35,478 nt of DNA from Candidatus Omnitrophota bacterium (GTDB lineage: Bacteria > Omnitrophota > Gorgyraeia > Zapsychrales > Zapsychraceae), in the NCBI GenBank assembly GCA_023136835.1, contig JAGLQN010000080.1, positions 1 through 35,478 on the forward strand. Direction: 5' to 3'. Position numbers and translations under genes: made by a program. This document shows, piece after piece, positions 24,709 to 33,282 of the stretch (position 1 is its first letter; the number at the start of each line of letters is the position of its first letter). The notes beneath the pieces were generated by a model. It was not told the DNA's origin. It saw only the letters and a list, made by a program, of their open reading frames with translations, and did not search any database.

Positions 24709-25362
24709 TTAATTAATCTTAACAGGTAATCCCTGAATTGTTAAATTAGCATTTGACTTAAGGGTTAAGGAAGTTGTTCCTTCTATCTCTATAACATTCG
24801 CTTTAATCTTAAGGTTCAATGCACTTTCAATATTAATCGAATTTTGAACAGAGTCTATAGTAATTTTATTATTACCTGTTTTATCTATTATTTCGATTTT
24901 TTCTTTACCCTCTGAATCATCCATGATAATTTTATGGTTTGCATTGGTGTGAATCTCTATTTTTTCTTTACTGGATTCTTTGTCGTCATTGAAAATAATT
25001 TCATGGCCGCTCCTTGACTTTATTTTTCGGATATTGTTTTTTACATAATCGGCTTCAGGTGGTTTTGCCTTACCATTCCAGAGTGCTCCTATCACATAAG
25101 GGCGATTAAGATCCCCATGCTCAAAAGCAACCAGCACTTCATCTCCAACTTCAGGGAGAAAAATACCACCCATTTCTAAACCAGCCATGAATGTAGTCAT
25201 GCGAATCCAATCGGTTTCATTATCATCAGGTAGCCATGGAAAAGTGATCTTAATTTTCCCCAGTTTATTGGGATCATCATTTTTTGTTACTAAGCCAGCG
25301 GCAACACCATGAGTTATTCCAACTTTCTGGTCATTATTTTCAAGAAGATCCATAAAACTCAT
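24709..25362 (-). CDS. gp5/VgrG-like spike protein (Phage_base_V OB-fold and beta-helix)
   Basis: I use ATG 25362, placed seven bases after GGAGG and overlapping the hub stop (ATGA); an in-frame GTG at 25368 is possible. The protein of about 217 residues has the OB-fold of gp5/VgrG near 15-110: KITFPWLPDDNETDWIRMTT, GGIFLPEVGDEVLVAFEHGD and YVIGALWNG. A repetitive C-terminus of about 90 residues (KIEIIDKTGNNKITI, LTLKSNANLTIQG) fits the triple-stranded beta-helix needle. In most eCIS hub and spike form one protein (Pvc8/Afp8); here they are separate genes. Confidence 0.9.
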   Translation of the reverse strand: MSFMDLLENNDQKVGITHGVAAGLVTKNDDPNKLGKIKITFPWLPDDNETDWIRMTTFMAGLEMGGIFLPEVGDEVLVAFEHGDLNRPYVIGALWNGKAKPPEADYVKNNIRKIKSRSGHEIIFNDDKESSKEKIEIHTNANHKIIMDDSEGKEKIEIIDKTGNNKITIDSVQNSINIESALNLKIKANVIEIEGTTSLTLKSNANLTIQGLPVKIN

Positions 25363-26471
25363 TTGCACTCCTCCGTAACTGAATTTTTATACACTTTAAA
25401 ATTTGTTCGATATCCACTATCATTTATGACATGAGTAGCACTTTCAACATAATATTTCCCACAAAACCTTTTCCCAACATTTTCTATTCTTATTGCTACC
25501 TGAGGTTTTATTTGTGGTATTCCGATACATTCACCACTCCCTGTAAATAATGTATCGCTTGCTTTATTAAATATACTCAAAGCAATTTCTTTTGCTTGCT
25601 TATTGTCAATTGCCCTTTCTACTGTCACCACTTTCGTAGATTCTGGACATAATTCATTTGCGATCTGACTGCCCGTTTTACCTTTCTCATCCTTAATTGA
25701 TTCATCTCCTGGATTAGCTGTACCACTTATGGGTTTTTTGGGATCATTAGAATTATGTCCTCTTACTTCGACTTTACTATATAGAGCTGATAAACGCATC
25801 CTGGGATTAAAACTAATAAGATGCTTTCCCCATTCAAGTGTAACAATTTCGTCTTTATCAGCCTGTGATTTGATAAAGTACAATGTTTTTCTATCAATCC
25901 CAAACTCACGGCTGCACTTTTTTGCAAGTTCCATTATAAATTTATAATCACTTATATCGTTTTTCTTGCTGATTACTTTGTCTAATTTTTCAGTATGCTC
26001 TATTTCAAAAGGGAATTTATATTTTTTCGCGATTTCCTCGACAATCTTACTATAGCTCATTTTTGGGAATGGGGGTCCTGCTTTTGATGGTTTCCTAAAT
26101 TCACAGGAAAAATCAAAACCGCTGAGGGTCAATGTTGGAGCATCACCAGAAAAGAAATTTGATTCTAATTCATCTATACGTCCAATTAACATAGTAGGTA
26201 ATTTTTTACTCCCATATCCCATTTTGATTGTAACCTTATTTCCTTCCTCAAAAATAGAGTCTTCAGCAAGGCCTTTAAATTCACCTTTTTTAGTATCATA
26301 TTCATCATTCACAATAATTGAGAATCTTGATGCCAGGTTTTTTACTTCTTCAACTCGGACTTCTTTAATAATTTTTGAAATTGTATATGGAATTTTCTTA
26401 CCCTCAATCTCTACATCAAACCTTGGGGCATAGAAATCAATAGTTTCCAGTTTCAGTTTTTTTTCGGCCAT
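25359..26471 (-). CDS. gp27-like baseplate hub protein (phage late control D family)
   Basis: The 370-residue protein matches the hub half of VgrG/Afp8: PRFDVEIEGKKIPYTISKII at the N-terminus, VTIKMGYGSKKLPTMLIGRI, LTLSGFDFSCEFRK, and a RIENVGKRFCGKYYVESATH segment near the end. The spike gene overlaps its last codon. It forms the trimeric hub between the tube adaptor and the spike. The gene for the LysM adaptor ends six bases upstream of its ATG, so the tip genes are tightly packed. Confidence 0.85.
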   Translation of the reverse strand: MAEKKLKLETIDFYAPRFDVEIEGKKIPYTISKIIKEVRVEEVKNLASRFSIIVNDEYDTKKGEFKGLAEDSIFEEGNKVTIKMGYGSKKLPTMLIGRIDELESNFFSGDAPTLTLSGFDFSCEFRKPSKAGPPFPKMSYSKIVEEIAKKYKFPFEIEHTEKLDKVISKKNDISDYKFIMELAKKCSREFGIDRKTLYFIKSQADKDEIVTLEWGKHLISFNPRMRLSALYSKVEVRGHNSNDPKKPISGTANPGDESIKDEKGKTGSQIANELCPESTKVVTVERAIDNKQAKEIALSIFNKASDTLFTGSGECIGIPQIKPQVAIRIENVGKRFCGKYYVESATHVINDSGYRTNFKVYKNSVTEECK

Positions 26472-26477
26472 TTTGAT

Positions 26478-27146
26478 TTACTCCTTCAATGGAATAATAA
26501 GTTCCTGACCCGGAGTCAAGATACGGGGATTGTTAATATTATTCACTTCAGCGATCAATCTCCAATCTTCTGGATCACCATATTCCTTAGTTGCTATAGA
26601 CCAGAGGCTATCTCCTTGGGTAACTACCCACCTTTTAGTTAGGTCGGCTGAATGATAATCAATCTCTTTAACCTGAACCTCAATTTCTCGATATTCTTTT
26701 AAAGTAACATTCAGTGTTGCTCTTACGGGAATTCCTATAGGAAGGAACATTGTAAATTTTTTAGAAACTCTTTCAATAATGCACTGGAAAATAAATGCTC
26801 CCCAAACAAAAAAACAAATTGGAGGAGCATGAAGCTTAGAATCAATATCCATCAAACCTTTTGCAATATCTGGCAGCTTGCTGAACATGCTTCCGGCATC
26901 CCAACCCGTAATCCTGTCTGTAAAAATCCGTACATCGATCCCTTCCTCATAAGTATCAAAAAAAAGATCTAAAGTTACTGTTCTTGCATTTCCTCTCACA
27001 AATTGAAAGATTGGAGATGAAAGACCTGGTATATTCACCTCACCATATTGATTGCTTTTTTCAACACTCAATTCTTTTGGATTGAAAAGACAGGGTACTA
27101 TCAATAGAGGATTATCTTTCCTTGTTAGAAAAGCTTTTACCAGCAC
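26478..27146 (-). CDS. LysM-containing CIS tube/adaptor protein (Afp7-like)
   Basis: The 222-residue protein starts with GTG 27146, one base after the stop of the gene upstream, with GGAGGGG as ribosome-binding site. Residues 1-165 match the CIS_tube family: VPCLFNPKELSVEKSNQYGE, GNARTVTLDLFFDTYEEGID and LPIGIPVRATLNVTLKEYRE. A LysM domain ends it at about 173-221 (VTQGDSLWSIATKEYGDPED, then LTPGQELIIP). Like Pvc7/gp53 it should join the tube to the hub. In this family LysM is structural and need not bind cell wall. Confidence 0.9.
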   Translation of the reverse strand: MLVKAFLTRKDNPLLIVPCLFNPKELSVEKSNQYGEVNIPGLSSPIFQFVRGNARTVTLDLFFDTYEEGIDVRIFTDRITGWDAGSMFSKLPDIAKGLMDIDSKLHAPPICFFVWGAFIFQCIIERVSKKFTMFLPIGIPVRATLNVTLKEYREIEVQVKEIDYHSADLTKRWVVTQGDSLWSIATKEYGDPEDWRLIAEVNNINNPRILTPGQELIIPLKE

Positions 27147-28217
27147 TTATAATCCCCTCCTGTCTTTTTCTATTCTTATCCTTCTTTCGATATTATCATA
27201 GACCTGATCAGAAAGATGGTTAATGTTGATATTCGCTTTTGTGTTCCTCTCCAGGGAATTATTTTCAGATATTGATCTTTCTAGGGAGTCTTTTGTATTG
27301 ACTATGCTTTTTTTTATCTGTTCAATCTCCTGTTCCAACTTCAACTGATTCTGAAAAATAAAATTTTCATTATTTACTGTGAAATAGGTTCTTCTCTTAC
27401 CAGTTAAAGAATTAATAGTACCAGGTATAAAGCTATAATTATAGTTTTCATTTGCAAATCTATCAACTGAGGTCCGATTTTGATGTGGATCATTGGTCAA
27501 GCGATTTTTCAATTCAAATGAAATATTTTTAGTTCCAGATAAAGCAGTCAGGGGTATACTATTAACTAATCCCAACTCAGGTCTAAACTGTAAAAAATTT
27601 ACAGTTTCACTTGGTTTACGAACATTAAGTTGCTCCGGTAAGTAAGAAGTGGTATTATCTGGGGAAACATTGGACCGCTTAATAAATAATGACTGCAAAA
27701 CATTATATGCTGGTCTGGGGGTGAATCCAATGTTTATTGAAGAAAATTGCATTACTTGTGATGTAAAGTTCAAATTTTCAGCCATGTAAGAACTAGAATG
27801 GTTAAAGGAAACGCCATATTTTTCATTTTCAGACATATACATTGTTAAAAAGGCGTTAGATATGGGTTCAGGCTGAATTGGCTTAAACATTTCACTTAAA
27901 TCCTGGATATTTTTCACAAGTTTTAATTTCACTTTTTGCAATAGCATGTACTTTTCAGTTGTAAACCATGAAAAAAAAATGTTAAACAGTTCCGCATTAT
28001 TATGATCGGATTTTTTTTTCATATAAAGGAAAGAAAAACTTATCAGGGATTCTATATTCATTTTTTGAGAGATAATTCCCTGTATATTTCTGGAAAAAAT
28101 CATAAGGGGAAAACCAAAAAGGTCCCATCTGCTTTTCTGATATTTTTTTATAATTTTTTTATAAAAATATGAATCAGACAAAGTGATGGTAGATATTAAA
28201 TTGGACTTAATTGTCAT
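27147..28217 (-). CDS. eCIS protein of unknown function with conserved C-terminal helix
   Basis: The 356-residue protein starts two bases after the stop of tube protein 2. Most of it is low-similarity sequence rich in Asn, Ser and Phe, with no signal peptide or clear membrane segment. The last 50 residues are helical and charged and end DQVYDNIERRIRIEKDRRGL. I recall a tail of this kind (VYxxIERRLxxERxRRG) on proteins found next to tube genes in other eCIS loci, but I know no function. Its place between tube 2 and the LysM adaptor is where a tube- or hub-associated factor, or a short tape measure, could be encoded. Confidence 0.6.
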   Translation of the reverse strand: MTIKSNLISTITLSDSYFYKKIIKKYQKSRWDLFGFPLMIFSRNIQGIISQKMNIESLISFSFLYMKKKSDHNNAELFNIFFSWFTTEKYMLLQKVKLKLVKNIQDLSEMFKPIQPEPISNAFLTMYMSENEKYGVSFNHSSSYMAENLNFTSQVMQFSSINIGFTPRPAYNVLQSLFIKRSNVSPDNTTSYLPEQLNVRKPSETVNFLQFRPELGLVNSIPLTALSGTKNISFELKNRLTNDPHQNRTSVDRFANENYNYSFIPGTINSLTGKRRTYFTVNNENFIFQNQLKLEQEIEQIKKSIVNTKDSLERSISENNSLERNTKANININHLSDQVYDNIERRIRIEKDRRGL

Positions 28218-28219
28218 TT

Positions 28220-28654
28220 CTAATCCTTCTCTATCCCATGATGAGCAAGTTCAATGCTCTCAAAAGCCACGGTGTTGCTGTCACTTTTCAGATCTGGCCC
28301 GGTCCATTTCGCAGGAAATGCTTCGGTGAAATTCCAGCGCCATTTATCTTCACCAGCAGAATCCATTAAAATAATAGATCCATTTTTTCGTTTAAATTTT
28401 CCTTTTACCACTTCCTGATACCATTTCCACATATCATCCAGATCGCTAATACCTCTTTTCAGGGTAATGTGCTGATACTTTGTCCTTTTGGGTAATTGGT
28501 ACACAAAATCATTTACACCACCCTCTTCATAAGGTTCAGTCTCTGTTTCGATCTGAAGACCGGTAACATCAGAAACCTGGGCAACGGTAATTCCATCAAT
28601 TTCTATCCTAAATCTAAAAGATGTGTACGGATAAGGTTTATGTCCTGTAGTCAT
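28220..28654 (-). CDS. Tail tube protein 2 (gp19/Afp5-like)
   Basis: The 144-residue protein has the T4 gp19-like tube family pattern: YPYTSFRFRIEIDGITVAQV, SDVTGLQIETETEPYEEGG, LPKRTKYQHITLKRGISDLD and FESIELAHHGIEKD. It differs from tube protein 1 in its longer N-terminus and loops. In Afp/PVC a second tube paralogue forms the ring that starts the tube at the hub, and the position next to the LysM adaptor gene fits that role. Confidence 0.92.
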   Translation of the reverse strand: MTTGHKPYPYTSFRFRIEIDGITVAQVSDVTGLQIETETEPYEEGGVNDFVYQLPKRTKYQHITLKRGISDLDDMWKWYQEVVKGKFKRKNGSIILMDSAGEDKWRWNFTEAFPAKWTGPDLKSDSNTVAFESIELAHHGIEKD

Positions 28655-28741
28655 AATTATATTGTATGGTAAAATAAAAACTGATCACGCTCAATAAAGC
28701 GGTTTTCCGTTCAAATAGTGTTAAGTCTATTCCAAATCTAG

Positions 28742-28921
28742 CTATACTTCAAGAATATTTCTCTGTTTTTCCCCACTAAGCTGTTGATTTATCCTGGAAA
28801 TTTCTTCACACCACCTCTGTCTATCTCCATGTTCCAGATTCATAATCTCATCATAAGACCAGTGAAAGTGATATGCAATGAAAGCTACCTCCTCGTATAA
28901 TCTTTCGAGGGGGTAGCTTAT
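28742..28921 (-). CDS. DUF6760-like small eCIS protein without a standard start codon
   Basis: Decoding by hand gives a 59-residue frame: SYPLERLYEEVAFIAYHFHW, then SYDEIMNLEHGDRQRWCEEI and SRINQQLSGEKQRN. This closely matches my recollection of the small DUF6760 proteins of eCIS loci, and its size and place recall Pvc6/Afp6. No ATG, GTG or TTG exists upstream within the frame, which opens after a TGA in the preceding gene. The frame enters through GGGGGAATAATAAGC at 28930-28916. It could start at ATA 28921, or be joined to the preceding gene by a -1 frameshift on the run of five G. It overlaps that gene's stop codon. Confidence 0.65.
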   Translation of the reverse strand: MSYPLERLYEEVAFIAYHFHWSYDEIMNLEHGDRQRWCEEISRINQQLSGEKQRNILEV

Positions 28922-29286
28922 TATTCCCCCAGATACTCTTCCTCGACTTCAAACTGATGTTCACATTTGGGACAGGTAGTAGTTATCTTACTTGAGCCAT
29001 TTTCATTGATTCTTCTATAGAACTCCTGTAGATATGCTAAGTCGGAAGAAAACAAATTTTCAATCACCTTTGGATTAATTGTTTGTAAATTTCCAAGCTT
29101 TGTAACAACTCTTGAAAGCAATATTACAGTCAGATATGCTGGATTTGATTGCACTCTGGAATCTTTCATTGGTAGAATCTCATCAGCTGCTGTTGAAAGA
29201 CGCATGATACCTTTTGTATGTAGATCCCCTTCTTCATCCACATACCCCTTTGGTAAGGCAAACTCAAATTCTGTTTGAAATGTCAA
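28921..29286 (-). CDS. Tail-assembly-chaperone-like protein with C-terminal zinc ribbon
   Basis: The 121-residue protein starts at TTG 29286, seven bases after GGAGG; no ATG is available before residue 27. The body (EFALPKGYVDEEGDLHTKGI, MRLSTAADEILPMKD, NPAYLTVILLSRVVTKLG) resembles the phage tail-assembly-chaperone group. The end carries a half zinc ribbon, TTCPKCEHQFEVEEEYLGE. It lies between the tube genes, the usual site of such chaperones in contractile phages. It probably assists assembly and is absent from the finished particle. The reading frame runs into the small downstream frame in the -1 register. Confidence 0.7.
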   Translation of the reverse strand: MTFQTEFEFALPKGYVDEEGDLHTKGIMRLSTAADEILPMKDSRVQSNPAYLTVILLSRVVTKLGNLQTINPKVIENLFSSDLAYLQEFYRRINENGSSKITTTCPKCEHQFEVEEEYLGE

Positions 29287-29303
29287 AAAGTGACCTCCTT
29301 AAA

Positions 29304-29732
29304 TTAAGAAACACGCTTAAAGCCTTCATGGACAAGTTCCAGGGTCTCGATTGCCACCTCGTTCCCTTTTGCACTGAAATCAGTGGGATCATATTTGCTC
29401 GGCCATGCTTCCTCTATTTCCCAGCGGGCTTTATCGTTTCCAGCTTCATCAATCAGGACGATTGAAACATCCTTCCGTTCACCTTCAGCGCCAAGATCAA
29501 TAACCCTCTGCCTCCATTCATAGAGTTTCATGGAATCAGTAATTCCCCACTTCAGGGTAATATTTCCGTATTTTGTCAGGCCAGACAATTTGCGAAATCT
29601 TGGTGGTTCATTTCCCTCACGATACTCAACAGGATCTGTTGTGGTATCAGCAAAACTGACCTCACTAAATCCTGCCTCCTCAATTCCTTCAACCCGGAAC
29701 CTGAATTGTCTGTATGGATCATTTCGTGTCAT
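29304..29732 (-). CDS. Tail tube protein 1 (gp19/Afp1-like, main tube)
   Basis: The 142-residue protein is a gp19-family tube protein: NDPYRQFRFRVEGIEEAGFS, DPVEYREGNEPPRFRKLSGL, TKYGNITLKWGITDSMKLYE and AIETLELVHEGFKRVS. It follows the sheath gene by 18 bases, the usual order sheath-tube. Hexamers of it should stack to form the inner tube whose lumen holds cargo. The strong position next to the sheath makes it the likely major tube subunit, with the paralogue at 28220 as the initiator. Confidence 0.93.
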   Translation of the reverse strand: MTRNDPYRQFRFRVEGIEEAGFSEVSFADTTTDPVEYREGNEPPRFRKLSGLTKYGNITLKWGITDSMKLYEWRQRVIDLGAEGERKDVSIVLIDEAGNDKARWEIEEAWPSKYDPTDFSAKGNEVAIETLELVHEGFKRVS

Positions 29733-29750
29733 AATTTTTACCTCTTCAAA

Positions 29751-31316
29751 TCATTCACTTACTGCAGATCCGCCTGTCCATTGGGCAATGCGGAATATCA
29801 CGAACTCTGCCGGTTTCACAGGAGCAATACCAATTACGCATATCAGCCTCCCGTTATCAATATCATCCTGGGTCATGGTTGTTCTGTCGCATTTGACAAA
29901 GAACGCTTCCTCAGCCTTTGTCCCCATTAAGGCACCGCCTCTCCAGACACCGGTCAGGAACTGGTTGACAGTTGCCCTCACCCTGGCCCAGAGTTTCTCA
30001 TCATTTGGTTCAAAGACCACCCACTGCGTACCCTTTTCAATGGATTCTTCAATATAGATAAAAAGGCGGCGGACATTGATATATTTCCAGAGGGGATCCC
30101 TGATAATATTTCGTGCACCCCAAACCCGGATTCCCCGTGCAGGGAATGATCGGATGACATTGATTCCCCGTGGATTAAGCAGTGCCTGCTCTCCTTTGGT
30201 AATATTAAATTCCACATCATTGGCTCCCCTAACCACCTCATTGGCAGGAGCTTTATGAACCCCTCTTTCGGTGTCACTTCGTGCATAGATGCCGGCAATA
30301 TGTCCTCCTGGCGGTAATTCAATCGTATCCCTGGTGATCGGGTTGTACACTTTGATCCAGGGATAATAGAGAGCTCCGTATTTGGATTCCCTTCCCACCA
30401 CCGGCACGATATCCAGATTAGAGATATTTTTCTGGCCGTGAGGAGCATCAAGAATGGCAAACCGATCTTTCAGGTTTTCGCATTGTGCAAGGATGTCATC
30501 AAAGAGTTTTTCGACTCCCTGAGTGTCTTGAATGGTATGCAGGTCAGGAACATTGATTATTGAGATCTCGTCGATATCATAAAAGGCGGTCAGTCCTTTT
30601 TTTTCACCGGGCAGTGCAGCCGGGTCCCCCAGAAAATCATCCCGCGTGGGAGGATCTTCAGGTTCACTGCCATTTTCCAGGAGCTCAAAAATATCACTGG
30701 AATTTGAGGGGCGACCGGTCCCCTCTAATAGGACCAGATTTGAAAGGTTGTTCAGTGGATCACCTAATTTTTTCAGGTAATAATCAAGTGAGCTAGGGTC
30801 ACTTGACAGGTCATCGAATTGTTCAGAATAGCTGGCAGTTTCCAAGATCTCCCTGATATTACGGTCAGTGTGTTCGTCACCAAATTTTGAGACCGGGACA
30901 TCACTGCTCCAGTATGCCAATGTCAATTTAAATTTTTCAAGATCACCGTCTGAAGCATCTGAAATCCTCAGAGCTACCCTGTTCCCCCAGCTGCCTTCAC
31001 CCACAGCTTCAAATTCCAAATCATCCACTGTCTTACTTGCAGCTTCTGCACCATCCTGGACAATACGGCCGATGTAACAACGCTGTCCTCCGTTGCCGAA
31101 AAACCCGTTCACAGCATATGCGAGGTATGAATCTTCAATATATTCGCCATAAATCCGTAAGAATTTGGTAAAACTGGAAATAAATATGGGGGGAATGGTA
31201 GGCCCGCGTTCTGTCCGACCTAAGAATCCCACAGTACTGGTACTTACTCCCTCGATCGGTTTGGCACCGATCTCAAACTCTTCCATATACACTCCTGGTG
31301 TTAAATATTCTGGCAT
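29751..31316 (-). CDS. Contractile sheath protein
   Basis: The 521-residue protein is a phage tail sheath: MPEYLTPGVYMEEFEIGAKP, IEGVSTSTVGFLGRTERGPT at the N-terminus, then AGIYARSDTERGVHKAPANE, GINVIRSFPARGIRVWGARN and a C-terminal domain ending in FVIFRIAQWTGGSA. AGGAGG precedes the ATG. Afp and PVC use three sheath paralogues; only one is present here, so a single protein would make the whole sheath. It is the second gene after the internal promoter-like region, behind the coiled-coil protein. Confidence 0.95.
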   Translation of the reverse strand: MPEYLTPGVYMEEFEIGAKPIEGVSTSTVGFLGRTERGPTIPPIFISSFTKFLRIYGEYIEDSYLAYAVNGFFGNGGQRCYIGRIVQDGAEAASKTVDDLEFEAVGEGSWGNRVALRISDASDGDLEKFKLTLAYWSSDVPVSKFGDEHTDRNIREILETASYSEQFDDLSSDPSSLDYYLKKLGDPLNNLSNLVLLEGTGRPSNSSDIFELLENGSEPEDPPTRDDFLGDPAALPGEKKGLTAFYDIDEISIINVPDLHTIQDTQGVEKLFDDILAQCENLKDRFAILDAPHGQKNISNLDIVPVVGRESKYGALYYPWIKVYNPITRDTIELPPGGHIAGIYARSDTERGVHKAPANEVVRGANDVEFNITKGEQALLNPRGINVIRSFPARGIRVWGARNIIRDPLWKYINVRRLFIYIEESIEKGTQWVVFEPNDEKLWARVRATVNQFLTGVWRGGALMGTKAEEAFFVKCDRTTMTQDDIDNGRLICVIGIAPVKPAEFVIFRIAQWTGGSAVSE

Positions 31317-31334
31317 GATAAATCCTCCTTTCTC

Positions 31335-32414
31335 CTATTTGGTAAATTGTTTCAGGATTTTGCTATTTCGATTTTTTATTGCTTCGTTAAACTTGGTTTT
31401 TGTTGCAGCAAGCTCTGACTTCAGCATAGTCTGTTCCACTTCAATAATCCCCAGATAATTCATCTTTGGTATCAATTCATTCAATGCAGTGTCTAATGAA
31501 CTTCTAAAATCATCCGAATTGTCTTCTACTTCTAAATTTAATTCATCCATATCTCTCTTTAATTCAGCAAGATAAAAAATCATGTGGGCAGTATTCTTAT
31601 CTTTACCCTTTTTGGATTCATCTTCGATTGATTTAATGGATTCTTTACATTTTTTCACTAAATCATCTATTAATTTTTGTTTATCTTTTAATTTGGTAAA
31701 TTGCTCTGCTTTATCAGTTTTGTTTTGTAAAGCAGTTTTATATTCATTTTCGATGTCAATTAGTGATTTGAAATAGATATCATGATTTTGGCCATTATTC
31801 TTGGCAATAAACTGGCCGGTTCTGCTGTCATCAAGGGTTACTGTAACATTCGAATTCAGAAGTTCAAAAATAATTTTTTTACTGTTATTTTGATCAGATA
31901 TTGTTATTTTGTTGGCCTGTCTTACAATTTTCACATGCTCATCATTAATCCACTCTTCCAGATCTACATCAAAATTCCATATCAGAAAATTTTTAATTTT
32001 ATCTTCCAATTTGTCTTCAGAACTTGGAATATCTTCCCAGGTAAACAGTGCATCACTTTTTACTCCTTCAAGACTATTTACTTTATTTCCAAGGAATTGT
32101 ATATACTCATCTAAATTTTCCCGTTCGTCGCACAACGGTTTTTTTTCAGTTAAATCGATTTGTGTTTTCCAGCCATTGTATTCGCTTTCTATCTGATCCG
32201 TTTCAAAACTATTGCTATCAGATTTGCTTTCATAATTTTGAACAATTGTATCTATTTCCTTTTGTGACGTATCCTGATCAGTCAAAACAGTCTGTAATTT
32301 CTTTGATGTTGCTTGTAATTTATCCTGTTGTCTATTTAGAGTTTCTATCTTAATTCCCATATGCTCGAGTTTATTCTCAATATCCTTCAATTCACTCTGA
32401 TTATTTTTCGACAT
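31335..32414 (-). CDS. Coiled-coil protein upstream of the sheath, function unknown
   Basis: The 359-residue protein is strongly charged and helical: residues 1-85 and about 213-359 look like coiled coils (IENKLEHMGIKIETLNRQQD, TKLKDKQKLIDDLVKK). A central module at about 125-213 (LFTWEDIPSSEDKLEDKI to NHDIYFK) resembles the insert of the 511-residue protein at 13253-14788, sharing a DxSRTGQFI/DGRTDELI strand and flanking aromatic residues. AAAGGAGG precedes the ATG. It might be a sheath chaperone, a length-determining protein or a surface filament; nothing in the sequence decides. The ruler-type genes expected elsewhere in the operon were not found, so it is one candidate tape measure. Confidence 0.6.
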   Translation of the reverse strand: MSKNNQSELKDIENKLEHMGIKIETLNRQQDKLQATSKKLQTVLTDQDTSQKEIDTIVQNYESKSDSNSFETDQIESEYNGWKTQIDLTEKKPLCDERENLDEYIQFLGNKVNSLEGVKSDALFTWEDIPSSEDKLEDKIKNFLIWNFDVDLEEWINDEHVKIVRQANKITISDQNNSKKIIFELLNSNVTVTLDDSRTGQFIAKNNGQNHDIYFKSLIDIENEYKTALQNKTDKAEQFTKLKDKQKLIDDLVKKCKESIKSIEDESKKGKDKNTAHMIFYLAELKRDMDELNLEVEDNSDDFRSSLDTALNELIPKMNYLGIIEVEQTMLKSELAATKTKFNEAIKNRNSKILKQFTK

Positions 32415-32676
32415 TATTTCAGCCTCCTTTAAATTAGATGTGGAATATAGTTGAAAATCTTGAAAATGTAATTATAACATCTTTTTTATCAAAATACTAT
32501 TATTCTCACTATTTCAGATTTCCAATAATTGATTCACACATTCCTCATATTCTTTTAATTAATTCCTGAAAATAATATTGTTATCAGATGTTGATTCCGA
32601 ATCCAGGTTCACAATCTTAACTGGAACACTTAAAATATTTTAAATTTGAGTATGAGTTATTATTTCAGCAGTACGA
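32415..32676. promoter_or_regulatory. 262-bp intergenic region with internal promoter-like box
   Basis: This is the largest gap in the structural operon. On the minus strand TTATAATT (32477-32470) lies about 56 bases before the ATG at 32414, and AAAGGAGG follows it. It reads as an archaeal TATA box or a sigma70 -10. Further upstream, a 23-codon open stretch (VPVKIVNLDSESTSDN) may be a decayed gene end. Separate expression of the abundant sheath and tube genes would make sense here. Confidence 0.4.
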
Positions 32677-33282
32677 TCAGCAAAATGGGTAGTTTAGTTC
32701 TCGCTGTAATATTGCTAGAACAAGGTATCCCAGAACAACAATTGTGCTGTTTGATTTATTGAAGTTGTGATGAAGTCCTCCTGACCATGATATTGTATTG
32801 CCGGCGATACCTGTTATATCTCTAATTTCCAACTCACCATCATCAGGACTCGATTCTATTTCATCAAAAGGATTATGGAATTCGATCACATCATGTATAT
32901 GCAACTTTGAAACATCAGTAACAGCTACACTTGTAGCATCAGATTTTGGGCCAGTTATAAAATTTAATGATATCTTATCCGTTTTTATTGTGGATGTATC
33001 AATGGTTATTTTTTTCTGATGATACCAATCAGATTTTATAAGTACAGTATAGATTCCTTCATCCAAGTCAGTAAAAACGTAAAAGCCACTGGGATTTTTT
33101 ACTACTTTATTTTTCACCACTTTAGGATCCAGCTTATCTATCTTGACCCTAGTATGGCCAAAAGGTTCTTTCTGCGTAACTTCATCTATCAATTTAAGAG
33201 CGAAAGATAAACGGGTCTCCCTGCCTTTACCATCATGATATGCAATAAATGTGTCTGTCTCATAAGGCCAGGAAAAAGCCAT
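32677..33282 (-). CDS. Carboxypeptidase-regulatory-like beta protein of the cap region
   Basis: The 201-residue protein has an N-terminal beta-sandwich of the carboxypeptidase regulatory-like type: RLSFALKLIDEVTQKEPFGH, then PSGFYVFTDLDEGIYTVLIK. Residues about 115-190 form a second beta segment (VAVTDVSKLHIHDVIEFHNP, ITGIAGNTISWSGG). Its ATG shares one base with the stop of the DUF4255 gene (TAATG), so the two are translationally coupled. Proteins of this type often follow DUF4255 genes in eCIS loci, which suggests a role at the tube or sheath terminator. The end, LQRELNYPFC, is abrupt and the downstream 260 bases hold no gene, so the original C-terminus may have been lost. Confidence 0.6.
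   Translation of the reverse strand: MAFSWPYETDTFIAYHDGKGRETRLSFALKLIDEVTQKEPFGHTRVKIDKLDPKVVKNKVVKNPSGFYVFTDLDEGIYTVLIKSDWYHQKKITIDTSTIKTDKISLNFITGPKSDATSVAVTDVSKLHIHDVIEFHNPFDEIESSPDDGELEIRDITGIAGNTISWSGGLHHNFNKSNSTIVVLGYLVLAILQRELNYPFC

Noticed and set aside
31782-32196. Plus-strand frames of 95-110 codons opposite the coiled-coil gene
   Set aside because: They are shadows of the Lys/Glu-rich minus-strand gene, which has a strong GGAGG site and continuous coiled-coil character.
32580-32676. Short open stretches after the 201-residue beta protein as a separate gene
   Set aside because: They are broken by stops in every frame; at most they are a decayed C-terminus.
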